This document shows, one piece after another, positions 23,761 to 34,421 of a stretch of 64,000 bases of DNA. Position 1 is the stretch's first letter. Every line of letters begins with the position of its first letter. The position numbers and the translations under genes are program-made. Origin of the DNA: Tetragonia tetragonoides (taxonomy: Eukaryota > Streptophyta > Magnoliopsida > Caryophyllales > Aizoaceae); the NCBI GenBank assembly GCA_038025085.1, contig CM076142.1:10762501-10826500 (forward strand), given 5' to 3'. The notes beneath the pieces are model-generated. The model saw only the letters and a program-made list of their open reading frames with translations. It was not told the DNA's origin and ran no database searches.

Positions 23761-23909
23761 ATAGTCTTTTAGAAGCATATGAAAAAAATAAAATAAAATA
23801 AAAAACATAAAAAAGTTTCAAAAATCTCGCTCCACTTTTAGATGGACCTCTAAAAACAATAGATGAGCCTAATAAAAGACATTAGGGTATATTAGGGTTC
23901 AAAAATTGC

Positions 23910-24240
23910 TTTATGTCTCTTTTTTTAAGGTTGCTGATCTCTTTTTTAATGCTTCTTATTTTATTGATTTTATTAGGTCGGATGATTGACCTTCCAACAA
24001 AATCACCCAATCCATTAATGAGCTTGTTCCATCACCAGTAATGGCACGTGGTAGAATTTCTCTCTCTTTTTTTCTTTATCTCTTTTTCTCTCTCTTTATC
24101 TCTCTAAATTTGACATTTTTTCATTTCTTGTTTTCAATTTTCAGTATTGGAGAAGGCACCTATTAGGGATCGAGCCGAATATTATGATGAGTCTTTCAAA
24201 AATAAAGTTCGTTTACGTTACGTTATAATATGTTACGTTT
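23910..24240 (+). pseudogene. Broken duplicate of exons 2-3 of the 24.5-kb gene
   Basis: Matches 24640-24930: the intron end and exon 2 (GGTCGGATGATTG...), the CT-rich intron and the beginning of exon 3 (TATTGGAGAAGGCACC) are present in the same order. The copy has an extra segment in exon 2, giving frame disruption, and lacks exon 1. The T-rich and TAATAA tracts upstream are also duplicated (23621-23720 and 24238-24290), so this is a tandem segmental duplication of about 650 bp. Confidence 0.65.
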
Positions 24241-24479
24241 TTTTTTTCTTTTTCTTTTCTTGCTTATAATAATAATAATAATAATAAATAATCTGTTAAA
24301 ATTATATTCAAAAAAATAAAAAACATAAAAAAAATTCAAAAAAATCTCGCTCCGTGGACTTCTTAACAAAAATAAATGGACCTCTCAGACCAAACAAACG
24401 AAAAAAAATTCCGCCCAGTATCTCTCGTTAAACCACATTCTCTCCACCTCTCCCTCTTCATTTTTCTCTTTCCTTAAAA

Positions 24480-25071
24480 ATGTCTTTTCTCAAGAATGTG
24501 TTCAATATTCTTACTGGTCTTGCAGCTTCGGCTGCCTTGTACGGCGAATACCAAAGTTACCGAAGGTCGATGGAAGAGAGAAAACGATGGGCAGATCTTC
24601 TTGGGCTAGTAAACGACATTAAGGGTAATTACTAATTAGGGTTTAAAAATCTTTATGTCTCTTGTTGTTGCTTTTTTCTTAATGGGTTTATTTTTTTGAT
24701 TTTATTAGGTCGGATGATTGTGCCAACTCAATCACCCAATCCAATCATGGAAGCTATTCCATCAGCACGTGGTAGAAATTTCTCTTTCTTTCTTTATCTC
24801 TTTCTCTCTCTCTTTCTCTCTGTAAAATTTAACAATTTCATTTCTTTGTTTTCAATGTCAGTACTGGAGAATGCACCTTCCCTAAAGGTGTCCTCCATGA
24901 AAGATGGATTCGTTGAAAATTTTGAATGGTATAGTATTAGATAAAATGATTATTTTGATGGTGATTTTATTTTGGATGAAAGTTACCCATTTTATGAATC
25001 TTTGATTTGCTCATTTTGGATTCTGTTTTAGGTGCTATGAGGAGGCAATTAGGGTTGATACCAAGAAATGA
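24480..25071 (+). CDS. Unknown small multi-exon gene model
   Basis: Splice-consistent model of about 102 residues: 24480-24624, 24709-24771, 24862-24928, 25032-25071 (TGA). Exon 1 starts MSFLKNVFNILTGLAASAAL, a hydrophobic N-terminus, followed by a basic stretch (RRSMEERKRW). The end could be different: exon 4 is also open in another frame, up to an ATG|GTAAGAT donor at about 25097, so the true 3' structure is unclear. I recognise no family. The broken tandem copy just upstream and the transposon-rich setting make a decayed or transposon-borne gene possible. Confidence 0.4.
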
Positions 25072-25298
25072 AATATCCCAGGTTTCTAACTTAATGGTAA
25101 GATATCTAATTTGACATTAAGAGCTTGTAATTTGACTTTTTTTTATTATCAAGTTCTAGTCTTTTTTAAATTCTGATGCCTATTTATCCATTTCAGGACT
25201 CTAATTTCAAGTTTATTTTCTTCAGGTTTGATGTGAAAGCAATAGGAATTCCAATGGTAAGATATCTAAATAGGATATTTGATGAGATGGCTGTGTTG

Positions 25299-25625
25299 AT
25301 TCTTGTGTCGGGGGTTGCATTCTGAAATAGTCACCGGTCTGTCATCCTCAGCGGGGTCTTTGACATCACCGGTAAGAGAAGCCAAACTACCCTCGGGGGT
25401 GGGTGAAGAATCTCCCCTCTGGTCAAGTTAGGTCCTTGAAGGATGAGACAAAGGTAGATGTAGAGAGAGAGGGAGAGAAGTTAGTTATTACCTTATCCCC
25501 ATGGGGGTCTTATACAAGTATGTTGATGGTGGAGTTTAGGTCAAACCTTTCTATTGGGCTAGGCCAAAGCTAACTAAAGCCCAACTCAACTAGGAGCCCA
25601 ATTACAGCCCCCCAATCAATTCTTG
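25299..25625. mobile_element. Solo-LTR-like insertion with 7-bp direct repeat
   Basis: A 313-bp segment (25306-25618) starts TGTCGGGGG and ends CCCCCAATCA, flanked by ATTCTTG at 25299-25305 and 25619-25625. On the minus strand it has a TATA-like CTTGTATAAGACC, as in LTR promoters. The TG...CA ends suggest a solo LTR, but a 7-bp duplication is longer than the usual 5 bp. Reading the repeat as 8-9 bp would instead suggest a TIR transposon. Confidence 0.55.
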
Positions 25626-25784
25626 TGGAAAGCCTTAATCTTGTTTTGTACATGACGTACAATTGATTATCTGTTAGAAAGTGAGATAGGGAATGTATGT
25701 TGAAATGCAAAATTTCCTAGATGGAACATGTTGAGGTTCTATGGGGTTGTAATTGTACCCCTGGTTGTCTCATACCCAAGTGGA

Positions 25785-25868
25785 GTTTAAAGGGAGCTTG
25801 ACATAGAATTTCTTTTGACATGATTGAAATGCAAAAGCTTGTTTAAAGGGAGCTTGACATAGAATTTT
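25785..25868. repeat. Short direct repeat
   Basis: A string starting GTTTAAAGGGAGCTTGACAT occurs at about 25787-25812 and 25840-25866, about 53 bp apart. Confidence 0.7.
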
Positions 25869-26239
25869 GCTTGAAGTATGGTTTTGACATGCAACTATAA
25901 GATGTGTAGTGTCCTAGAGTTGGCGGATCATTTGATACTGCAGTTTGGAGTGTCGTTTGTTGTTTTTGACCTGCAACAATAGGGAGCAAGTGACACATAT
26001 ATTGTTTTCTTTGATTTATGATGATGATGAATTTGCTTAATTAATTCTTGTTCTTTCTTTCTTTCTTTCTAAATTTTAATTCGTTTGGCCACTGGATACA
26101 ATAATGTTATGGATCACAATCTTGGACATTGAATTGCTTGATTCAATTACAAGAGGTTTGTTTCATCTTTTAATATTTCCTTGGTTTTGTAGATTTCTAT
26201 GTCTGGGCATCTAAATTTCTTTTATATCCATTGAATCTT

Positions 26240-26690
26240 GAAGGTTTATTTGCAAAGTGTCGCAATTTCATGAAGGAAGAGGGGAACCCATGGATAGCAC
26301 CAAAGCTCATTTGTGTAAGCATTTTTCCTGTTCTGAATTTTGCCTGTTTTCTTACCTTATTCCATTTTTTTTTTATTTTTTCTAACTATTTCTCTCTCGC
26401 TCTCAGCTGCTGATTGTGTTCGTTTCAGACATATTTATCGAACTCATTTGTGTAAGCATTTTTCCTGTTCTGAATTTTGCCTGTTTTCTTACCTTATTCC
26501 ATTTTTTTTTTGTTTTTTCTAACTCTTTCTCTCTCGCTCTCAGCTGCTGATTGTGTTCGTTTCAGACATATTTGTCCAACTCATTTGTGTAAGCATTTTT
26601 CCTGTTCTAATTTTGCCTGTTTTCTTACCTTATTTCAATTTTTTTTTTTGTTTTTTCTAACTCTTTCTCTCTCTCTCAGCTGCTGATGCC
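26240..26690 (+). repeat. Three-copy ~136-bp tandem repeat resembling exon+intron
   Basis: Three copies of a unit starting CTCATTTGTGTAAGCATTTT (about 26309, 26443, 26580). Each unit holds a T-rich tract, a (C)TCTCTC pyrimidine tract ending in CAG, then CTGCTGATTGTGTTCG and the next unit's GTGTAAG. It therefore has the look of a 3' splice site, a ~45-bp exon and a 5' splice site repeated in tandem. Just upstream, an exon-like stretch encodes FAKCRNFMKEEGNPWIAPK (26249-26305) and ends at the first GTGTAAG. No family is recognised. Confidence 0.65.
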
Positions 26691-26837
26691 ACTATAAGTT
26701 AATCTTGCCACATCTAAGTCCTTCGCTGTTCTCATTTTCTGCTGTGTATCTGTAAGTGGAATTCGAGCTTTTAATCTTTTATATTAAGGTTTCCCCCTTT
26801 TTTTGAATTTCTAAATGAGCTCAGTACATTTTCTGCT

Positions 26838-27495
26838 GTATACTATGTGATGAACTGATTTTGAACTTTGTGCTCTCTAATTCTCCTTGTCATCCGTGTA
26901 TTTTGGTAGTTATAATTGACATAGCTGAGCAAGGTTGTGCCTTGCTATATAGCATGTGAATGGATTTTGGATTTGGCTTGTGGCAGATCTGTATTCCCAT
27001 TGTGTAGAGATGTACTTAAGTCCTTTTCATGTCTCTGCTCACCAGCTTACTTGACAGTCTAGCTGATATACCCAGGAGTCAGACACTAAGACCTCCATTT
27101 TTGGTTTGTTTTAAGTTCGTAAGTATCACATAAATATGATCATTGAAGGTTAAAGGTTGAAGCTCGAATCAAGAGTCCAAGTAAGATGGTACAAATCTAG
27201 TGAAGTGATATTGTAATGGAGATAGAAGAAGGTTTAACTGTGGTTTTCATGTTAGTTAATTGAGTCATTAGGCTTGTTTAGAAAGCTTCCTAGTTCCTAC
27301 CATGGTTGCTTGATCATGGATGTCTTTCCTTTTACGACTGACACAGACCCCCAAATATGGCTTGTAGGAGGAAATAACACGAGAACTGATGGCAAGGTTT
27401 CCTCCAAAGCAAAAGCTAATTACAAAATGCCCCAATTCCTTTTGACCTCTAAAATGGAGTAGCTGCTAAAAGCCCCCACAGCCTTAGACCTAAGC
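26838..27495 (+). repeat. Dispersed repeat, copy B
   Basis: Reverse-complement partner of 20041-20690 in the LSM5 intron. It includes the short frame at 27274-27462 with [11 protein letters not shown] and [16 protein letters not shown], which begins after a TAG and ends at TAG 27460-27462. The matched part ends at the CAGCCTTAGACC motif where the glycosyltransferase scrap begins. Confidence 0.75.
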
Positions 27496-27665
27496 CAATT
27501 ATTTTGGAGAGTAAGACATTGGTGATAAGATTATCCAAGTTGGAATGAGAAGAGCCATTAGGAAAAGTAGTGGCATCATGAGCTAAAGCCCTCCATTCCA
27601 TAGCCCTACTCTTCATCTTATTCCCTTTATCTCCAGACATCAACTCTCGTACCTTCCTCTTCAGC
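27496..27665 (-). pseudogene. Glycosyltransferase (UGT) C-terminal fragment
   Basis: On the minus strand the sequence encodes KVRELMSGDKGNKMKSRA...EWRALAHDA...GSSHSNLDNLI. This is the hallmark C-terminal helix region of plant family-1 UDP-glycosyltransferases. Only about 55 residues are present, with no PSPG box, so it is a dead fragment. It is bracketed by a perfect 17-bp direct repeat CAGCCTTAGACCTAAGC (27479-27495 and 27662-27678). Confidence 0.75.
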
Positions 27666-27887
27666 CTTAGACCTAAGCTACTGAAGGTTTAGAACGGGCA
27701 AAAATATTAGTCGAACGACAAATTCAAGCTAAAAAGGATTTCTCTCTTAAGTCTCCTGGCTTTTTCTTTTCCTTTCCCTGGAGACATACCAGATACCCTT
27801 GGTGGGAAAATAGCTTCAAACTGATCTAAGTAGGTATATCTTGGGAGGAATCATAGGAATGGTTTAGCAGGAATTCATGGTATGGAG

Positions 27888-28164
27888 TTAGGGGGTGTTT
27901 GGCCAAACTTCTCCAAATTTTAGCTTCTCCCCCTCAGTTCCTTCACATTCTCCCCATTTCACCATCAAATTCAGCTTCTTATAAGCTGAAAATAGCCCCC
28001 AAAGAGCTTAGAAGTAGAAGCTTTAATTTGGAGCTTCTATTTTTGGCCACCTTGAGGGGTATTTTCAGCTTCTTAGAAACTGAATTTGGTGGTGGAAGAA
28101 GGAGAATGTGAGGAAAATGAGGGAGAGAAGCTGAAATTTGGAGAAGTTTGATCAAACACCCTTA
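27888..28164. mobile_element. Tourist-like (PIF/Harbinger) MITE
   Basis: 271 bp (27891-28161), palindromic almost throughout. The left arm starts GGGGGTGTTTGGCCAAAC and the right arm is its reverse complement, ending CAAACACCC. It is flanked by a 3-bp TTA duplication (27888-27890, 28162-28164). Terminal motif and TTA target fit the PIF/Harbinger Tourist group. There is no coding capacity; the 70-residue frame over it is an artefact. Confidence 0.85.
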
Positions 28165-30518
28165 ATCTCATTCCAAGTAGAAGGTTGGGAAATTTTGGTT
28201 TTCAAGGAGTGTCGTCCATTTTTCTTGGTGTTTACATCATACATGATACTCTAGTCTCGAATTTTGTATGGGACTCCTTTATATTTTCAGTACTATGTTT
28301 AATCACATGTACCTTTCATTCGATAAGAAAAATAAAATAAAAGATTGTACCTATCTCAGCCCATAGTTGGATTTCTTAAGAACATTTATCTTCTCATCAT
28401 ATATTCTTAGCTGCTCTGTTGACTAACTGCTTCACGAGCCTAAACCATCCAGTTGATTGTTTTTCTTTTCATTTCATATCCTATTACTGAGATATCTTGT
28501 AATTGGAAAATAGTATCTTACTGCATATTTTTGAAAAATTACTGTCCTTCAATCAGTGACCGACATTTACAGGAGTTGCATTCCTTGTGTCTAGGGTTCA
28601 GCAAACGTACTACTACTGAGGGGCTACGAGAAGCATTTGCAAAGTTTGGTGAAGTGGTTCAAGGTATGTTTATGTAAATTATATATATAGATTAGATCAT
28701 TCTCTTCAGGAGGCTGCCACTTGCTAATTGGGGTTAATACTTCATCTGCAGCGAAAGTGGTAACTGACCGTGTCTCAGGTTTCTCCCAAGGATATGGTTT
28801 TGTTCGGTATGCTACTACAGAAGATGCCACTTGCTATGGATGGCAAGGTGAGTTGATATCTGGATCCATTTCTTGGAATAGTTGGCAATTTGGCGTATTG
28901 ATTTTTTCTGCAATCTTGTCTATAAATTGTGTTACGTAGTTGATTTGTCACAACAAACAACACAGACAAGGTCACCCCAAGGTTCCTGCCTCTCACCACC
29001 CTGACAGCCTGACCATGGCCACCGGAAGTGTCACTTCAGTGTGTTTTTCCATTTAGCCTGTCCTATTCTCTCGCCTCCTCTCCCTCGCCACCTACTTGAG
29101 TTTGGCGTTGGTTTAGATCTCCATAGTCCATAGTAACAGTGGAAGGGAAAGAGAAGAGGACGGGATTGCTACATGTAGTGGGGAGGGCAAGGGCAGTTTG
29201 AATTAAAATGCATAAAGGGGGTTATGGTTAAATCTTTCTCCTGGAGCTCTAACAGCAGCATATAACCAAATATAGCTGCACACAGGGTAAAAAACATGTT
29301 TGGTTTGTAGTTTAATGTATTTTACCCTTCTATTATTTACTCGATAATATAATCTGATCCCCATGAGTACTTGTGACACTAGATCATGCTTCGGACGATG
29401 CTCCATCTGTATCTTCAGTTGCAGTAGGCTGAAATCATCCCAACACTTTTGTGAACCTTTTGTCTCTGTCCGATACATATGTGAATGTGCATAAGTTGGA
29501 TCTAAAGCTCTCCAAGTAATAGCTTTCCTTTTATTTTTTGCAAAGCTAGGTCAAGCTAGCTACTTCCACATTTGCCTTTATGATGCTTTTTATTCGCTCT
29601 GAAATTCCTGAGAATTTCAGTGCAAAAGCGGTTGCCATCTCATACAATGATTGTTGACCTTGTTTTGTCATTTTTGTTATGCAGGTCCTTGATGGTTAAG
29701 ATTACAACAAAAAAGGCCTATTGTAGCGCTCTAAAAATGTCGCATTAAGCTGTAAAAACGCTGCTCTAAGGATTAAGCGACGCTTTTCAGAGTGCTGCCT
29801 TTGGTCGCGTTGCATTTTCCTTATGCAACGTTTCTAAGAGCTTAGGCAACATTTCTAAAAAGTGTTGCGTGTTGCAGCGCTTTTTTTGAAAACCCAAATG
29901 CAACGCTTATTTATAATGAACAACACTACTTTTATGAGCTGATTTTATTACAAATATTTAATAAAAAAATAAAAATAAATGAGCTGATTTTTGAAAACCC
30001 GCGACCTCCTGCGCACGTAATCCTTGGTCAACGTCCTTCCCACTACACCAACAAACTTTATGTGTTTACTTGGTGCAGCAAACTATATTTAATCAGTTTT
30101 CGCATGCTTTCGTTTTTTTCTTTCGAATTTTTTTTGGTTTGTTTCTTTATTAACTCCTTTTCTCTAAACAAAACTAATAGTCAATCACTTTCTTATTTTT
30201 TATATTATTTTATTGTACACCATTTTCAGAATGCTTTTTTTTTTTTTTTTTGATACTATCCATCACAAAAGAATATCTCTAGTAGTTTCAAATTTATTGT
30301 ACTTAAACTACACACATTTTCATACAACATAGGAATCAAGATATGTTTCAAAGGTTTTTTTTCCTGACTGTATAATAATGGTAAGGGTTTGTTTCTTATC
30401 TGGCTTTTTTCGCCTCATATAAACCCTTCTTCCCCCCAACCCCCCCCCCAAAAAAAAATCATACATTATTTTTCGAAATAGTGAGGAAGCCCCCCTTTTT
30501 TAGGGACATGAGAGTTAA

Positions 30519-31174
30519 TGTTGGAAAATTTATTCGAATAAATAGGGGAATGAAATTTCTGTCAAATTAACATACCTCAAACTTTATTCATCAACATATA
30601 TAACAACCATACAAGTACAATTCTTGTAAATGAAATACTCAAATACATCAATATGATCAATAGAATAATAACATAAATAAAAGAGAGTAAGGATTAGAAT
30701 TAGCCTGTTTTAGTTGGGAGTATGGGTTGAGGCATGTTGGATACTTTCCGTGGAGAAGAACGCCCCTCCTGCACGAGGCTTAATTTGTTATCATGGCGTT
30801 CTCCAGCTCAGATACAACAACCCGTTGAAAGCTATAGATGCAACCAATAGCTCTTCCGAACCACTGAATCGCCCATGCTCAAAATGCTAGTTTTTAGTAT
30901 AAAAACCATCAAAGTAATATTTGTTGGAATTGTATTAGTTGTTCATCTCATAAAGCACAATAGGGAGGAAAATAGGTGTTTCTCTCTTTGTCTGGGAAAT
31001 ATGGCTCTTTTCCATGTCACCACAAAAATGGCTAAAACTCCCTTTTATAATCAACACTTTAAATGTTAAACCAGAACCTCCCTTATTTAATTAACCATCA
31101 AAATAAGAGTTACAGGGACATTAAAATAATAACCGTTACAAAAATAAATCAAAGGAACGTTACAAATCCCAACA
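30519..31174 (-). mobile_element. LTR-like segment nested in CACTA-like element
   Basis: 656 bp beginning TGTTGGAAAATTT and ending AAATCCCAACA, so it has TG...CA ends with 6-bp inverted tips. On the minus strand a TTATAAAAGGG promoter-like motif is present. Flanking 5-mers (GTTAA, TTTAT) do not match, and no PBS or polypurine tract abuts it. It may be a solo LTR whose duplication has decayed. Confidence 0.5.
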
Positions 31175-31338
31175 TTTATCAACCAACATACATTAAGTGG
31201 TAATAAAACTGCTATGGATAGTCACCAAATACTAAATCAAGGATTTAGATAAAATAATTTACGTCGACAACACAAACTATTAGCTTGTTAGAGCCTTTAG
31301 ATTGGTATACAAATAAATGTTACCGAATAGAAATTAGG

Positions 31339-31339
31339 C

Positions 31340-31425
<86 letters not shown>
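31339..31425. repeat. (AAT)n microsatellite
   Basis: About 29 AAT units, directly against an AAATTTTAAAGCATAATTTT motif that is also found at 33.68 kb. Confidence 0.97.
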
Positions 31426-31429
<4 letters not shown>

Positions 31430-32307
31430 TTTAAAGCATAATTTTCCAACCATATAATATCACAAAGATCGCTAAGTCCTCTTACCTGGCTGTTTTGTTT
31501 GATCTACCTATTGATCAAAATTTGTTATATCTATTTTAAGTATACAGTCAAAGCTTTCTAACGTTCAAGCTTTTTATGGGCATTTATACAAGATTGTGAG
31601 CATCTCCCATTTAATGGCTTTATGATTCGTATGAAGTCATAACGTTTGTTATGTTGTTGCCTCTATGCAATTATTAAGAAACTCAAAGATTTAATTATTA
31701 ATATTTATTTATTTTTATCTCTTTTATAGGATAAGTTTATGCTATGATGTGCATATGAAACATACTTTGTATGATTAATTAATTTATTTAATATTATACA
31801 TACTGTGATTTGTATATGTATCTTTTTAGTGCTGGTCAGTTACTAATAAGTCATAATATTGCCCAACTTTGCTCATTATTTTTGTTGCGGTGAATTCTGA
31901 GTAAATGTCTTTTCTGATATGTTAATGTATAGATGCCTATTGAGTCCTGCGTTCTTAAGGGTTATGAACTGATAAAAGGCTTAGATTTACTGATATGGCA
32001 TGACATTTTGATATCTATGTTTGGTAACGAATGATTATTTGCAAATTGTCGCATGACGCTTTATTAATTATATATAAATATACGGGCATGCAGCCTTTAT
32101 ATATGGAGTTTATGTGCTGGGTCCAAGATATTGTCTATGCTATGTGCACTGTTATACAGACCAATATAATTCATCTTGTTGGAGTTTTTAGTAATTCAGA
32201 CTTCTGATTACATCTTTGAAATTGTCACAATTGTGCGTGAATGATAAAAGATTTTATTAACGATTAGTGAGATATATACAGTATATAGATATGGATAAAT
32301 ATCTATT

Positions 32308-32360
<53 letters not shown>

Positions 32361-33702
32361 CCTTGTTAGTATGTTGAGAATAAATGTGTATAAAGCAACT
32401 ATGTTGTCATGTTTACTTTTAAGATGTGGTGCTTGATTTTCTATGACCGAAACGAGAGCTTTATGTCAGCACCGTTTTATTTGTACAAATTAAAGAGCAT
32501 GTTATGATGGTATATGGCTAAGTGAAAACATGTTTAATGTACGTGATGAAGTGATACATAGTGACATAGACCTATGTGGAAATATTTTGTGTACTGTTGT
32601 TACTTGATATATTGGTAACTTTTATCAAAGCCTATACACAATAATAAGGTTGTGTAGATATTTTGTATGGGCAAGTATGATTATTACTATGATTAATTAA
32701 TGTGGGGGTTATACTTTCTAAGCTACTAATGTTGTGGCAAAGTATATATGTGTGTTTTGGAGCCCATAAAAGTAACGTGTGCACATCAATCTTAGTCGAT
32801 CATGCATATGAAGTTTTGATTGGTTACTTGATGGTTTGATTATCGTTAATAATACTACTTGTGCAATTTAATTATACTTCTATGACTATTTTGTCATATT
32901 TGTATATATAATATGGAGGCATTATGGACATAAAGTAAGAACTAGCTAAAAGCTAATTTTATCGTCGAGGGGAATGAGACTGAAGCCTACAATGTAGTCA
33001 CCTCAGTGGAAACCAGCCTCCAGAGGTATGGTGATCCCATGAATGGAGTTCAACAGGTAATAACGAAATTGATGGGTGGCTTGGAGAGCACAAATAATAT
33101 TTATTTATTTTATGCGGAGTATTCCGGGTCTCATTCCTATGGCGAGTGCTCTCATAAACCGCGACGATTTAAGGTTGAGGTAAATATATAAATTATATAT
33201 TATTGATGGGATTAATTTACCTCTTAATGAACCCAACGACAGTTTATGTGGGGGTAATGGTCACGGATCACCCTTGGAGGGTTCACCTATGTGAGTGTGG
33301 TGGTGGGGTCGCCACTGTGGGACTTTAGGCTATCCCTAATGACACTCATGAAATCGGATGCAGTGCGCATGATCGGAATCGCGCCACACCGATAGAACCC
33401 GAGTAATTGCCCGTACTGTGCGTGTTGTGGGTCCAAGCTTGATTTAAGGGGTCAAGTTCAAAACATTTATGTTACTTCGACTCTTTCGGATGTAAGCTCA
33501 TTTACACTAAGTGTAGGTTCAAAACCAAAAGGTACCTATACCAATTGCACAGTATTATATGCTCACTATATATATAAATTGATTTTTATACGTACTATTA
33601 ATATTTATTAAATTTTAAATCATGTGGGGGATTGTTGGAAAATTATACTTTAAAATTTAATATTAGGATTATTATTAAATTTTAAAGCATAATTTTCCAA
33701 CA
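31425..33702 (+). mobile_element. Putative non-autonomous LTR element (TRIM/LARD-like)
   Basis: The 26-bp string starting TAAATTTTAAAGCATAATTT ends the segment at 31425-31450 and recurs at 33677-33702. At the right, a polypurine tract ATGTGGGGGAT (33622-33632) is followed by TGTTGGAAAATTATACTTT. This is the usual polypurine-tract/3'-LTR junction. The 70-bp stretch 33633-33702 is itself a near-perfect palindrome (27 of 28 arm bases). The interior has no coding domain; 33225-33480 is GC-richer. No PBS was recognised, so the assignment is tentative. Confidence 0.45.
32308..32356. repeat. (TA)n microsatellite
   Basis: About 24 TA units within the nested element. Confidence 0.95.
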
Positions 33703-33802
33703 GTTAAGCCCATATCTTTACTGTTGGGATACGTTGGAAGTCCGACACTATATATACAAATACCCCTCTACTCACCCCCACTTGATGACTTGCATTATCA
33801 CT

Positions 33803-33836
33803 ACAAATAATTACTATTATTATTAGTATTATTATT

Positions 33837-33869
<33 letters not shown>

Positions 33870-34060
33870 AGTAGTAGTAGTATTATTACTAACTGTTATT
33901 AATTTTTAATTATTATTATTAATTCTTATTTTTGTTATTATTATTATTAGTATTGTTATTAACTGTTATTAATTATTATTATTAACATCATCATTATTAA
34001 TAATAATATATTATTGTTGTTTTGTTGTTGTTGTGGTTGTTGTTGTTAATATAATATTAT
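33803..34060. repeat. (TTA)/(TTG) compound microsatellite
   Basis: Interrupted ATT, TTG, TAG and TTA triplet runs between the nested LTR-like end and the right subterminal repeats of the CACTA-like element. Confidence 0.85.
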
Positions 34061-34421
34061 TATAAAAAAAGGTATCGCTTTTCAAAAAAGCGTCGCATTA
34101 GAGTTGTATATGCAACACTTAAAATAAGTGTTGCTTATACTGTCAGTAAATGCAACACTTATAATAATTGTTGCTTATATTGTTAGTAAAGGCAACGTCA
34201 AACAAAAAGTGTTGTGTTTGCTTGCAGCGCTTATTCAAAAATGCTGCATTATGACCCCAAATACAGCATTTATTGTACAATGGAAAAAAGTATTGTATTA
34301 TACACCAAATACAACACTTCAAAAAAACGTTGCAACAAAAGTGCCGCATTAGCCTACGTTGCGTAATATTCGCAGAGTTTGCCAGACCCGTCCACCACCT
34401 GCGTTTTAACAGCAAAATGGA

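Larger units (their letters stand above)
29698..34360. mobile_element. CACTA-like DNA transposon remnant with nested insertions
   Basis: Both ends carry dense short motifs (GCAACGCTT, AAGTGTTGC, GCGTCGCATTA and inverse) at 29725-29935 and 34070-34362, as in subterminal repeats of CACTA elements. The left tip, GATTACAACAAAAAAGG, resembles a decayed CACTACAACAAAAAAGG. The right tip is not recognisable, so the class is tentative. A possible 3-bp GTT duplication (29695-29697, 34358-34360) fits CACTA. It sits inside the third exon of the RRM pseudogene. No transposase frame is seen; the interior holds LTR-like segments and microsatellites. Confidence 0.6.
28573..34421 (+). pseudogene. Organelle-type RRM protein pseudogene, split by transposon
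   Basis: Exon pieces of a small single-RRM protein like the mitochondrial/plastid ORRM or GR-RBP group, whose members act in organelle RNA editing or binding. Piece A, 28573-28663, gives GFSKRTTTEGLREAFAKFGE (RNP2 side). Piece B, 28752-28847, gives AKVVTDRVSGFSQGYGFVRY (RNP1). Piece C is cut: 29685-29697 (VLDG) and 34361-34421 (VIFAEFARP). The ~4.66-kb DNA between is transposon. Further damage: an extra base before GFSKR, a deletion after ATTEDA that shifts frame, and a lost base after FARP. Introns are kept, so this is a decayed gene, not a retrocopy. The first exon with the targeting peptide was not found. Confidence 0.82.

Noticed and set aside
23579..23821. 80-aa Leu/Ile-rich minus-strand frame suggesting a membrane peptide
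   Set aside because: Arises from AATA/AAT microsatellites.
27899..28111. 70-aa frame
   Set aside because: Lies wholly inside the Tourist-like MITE.
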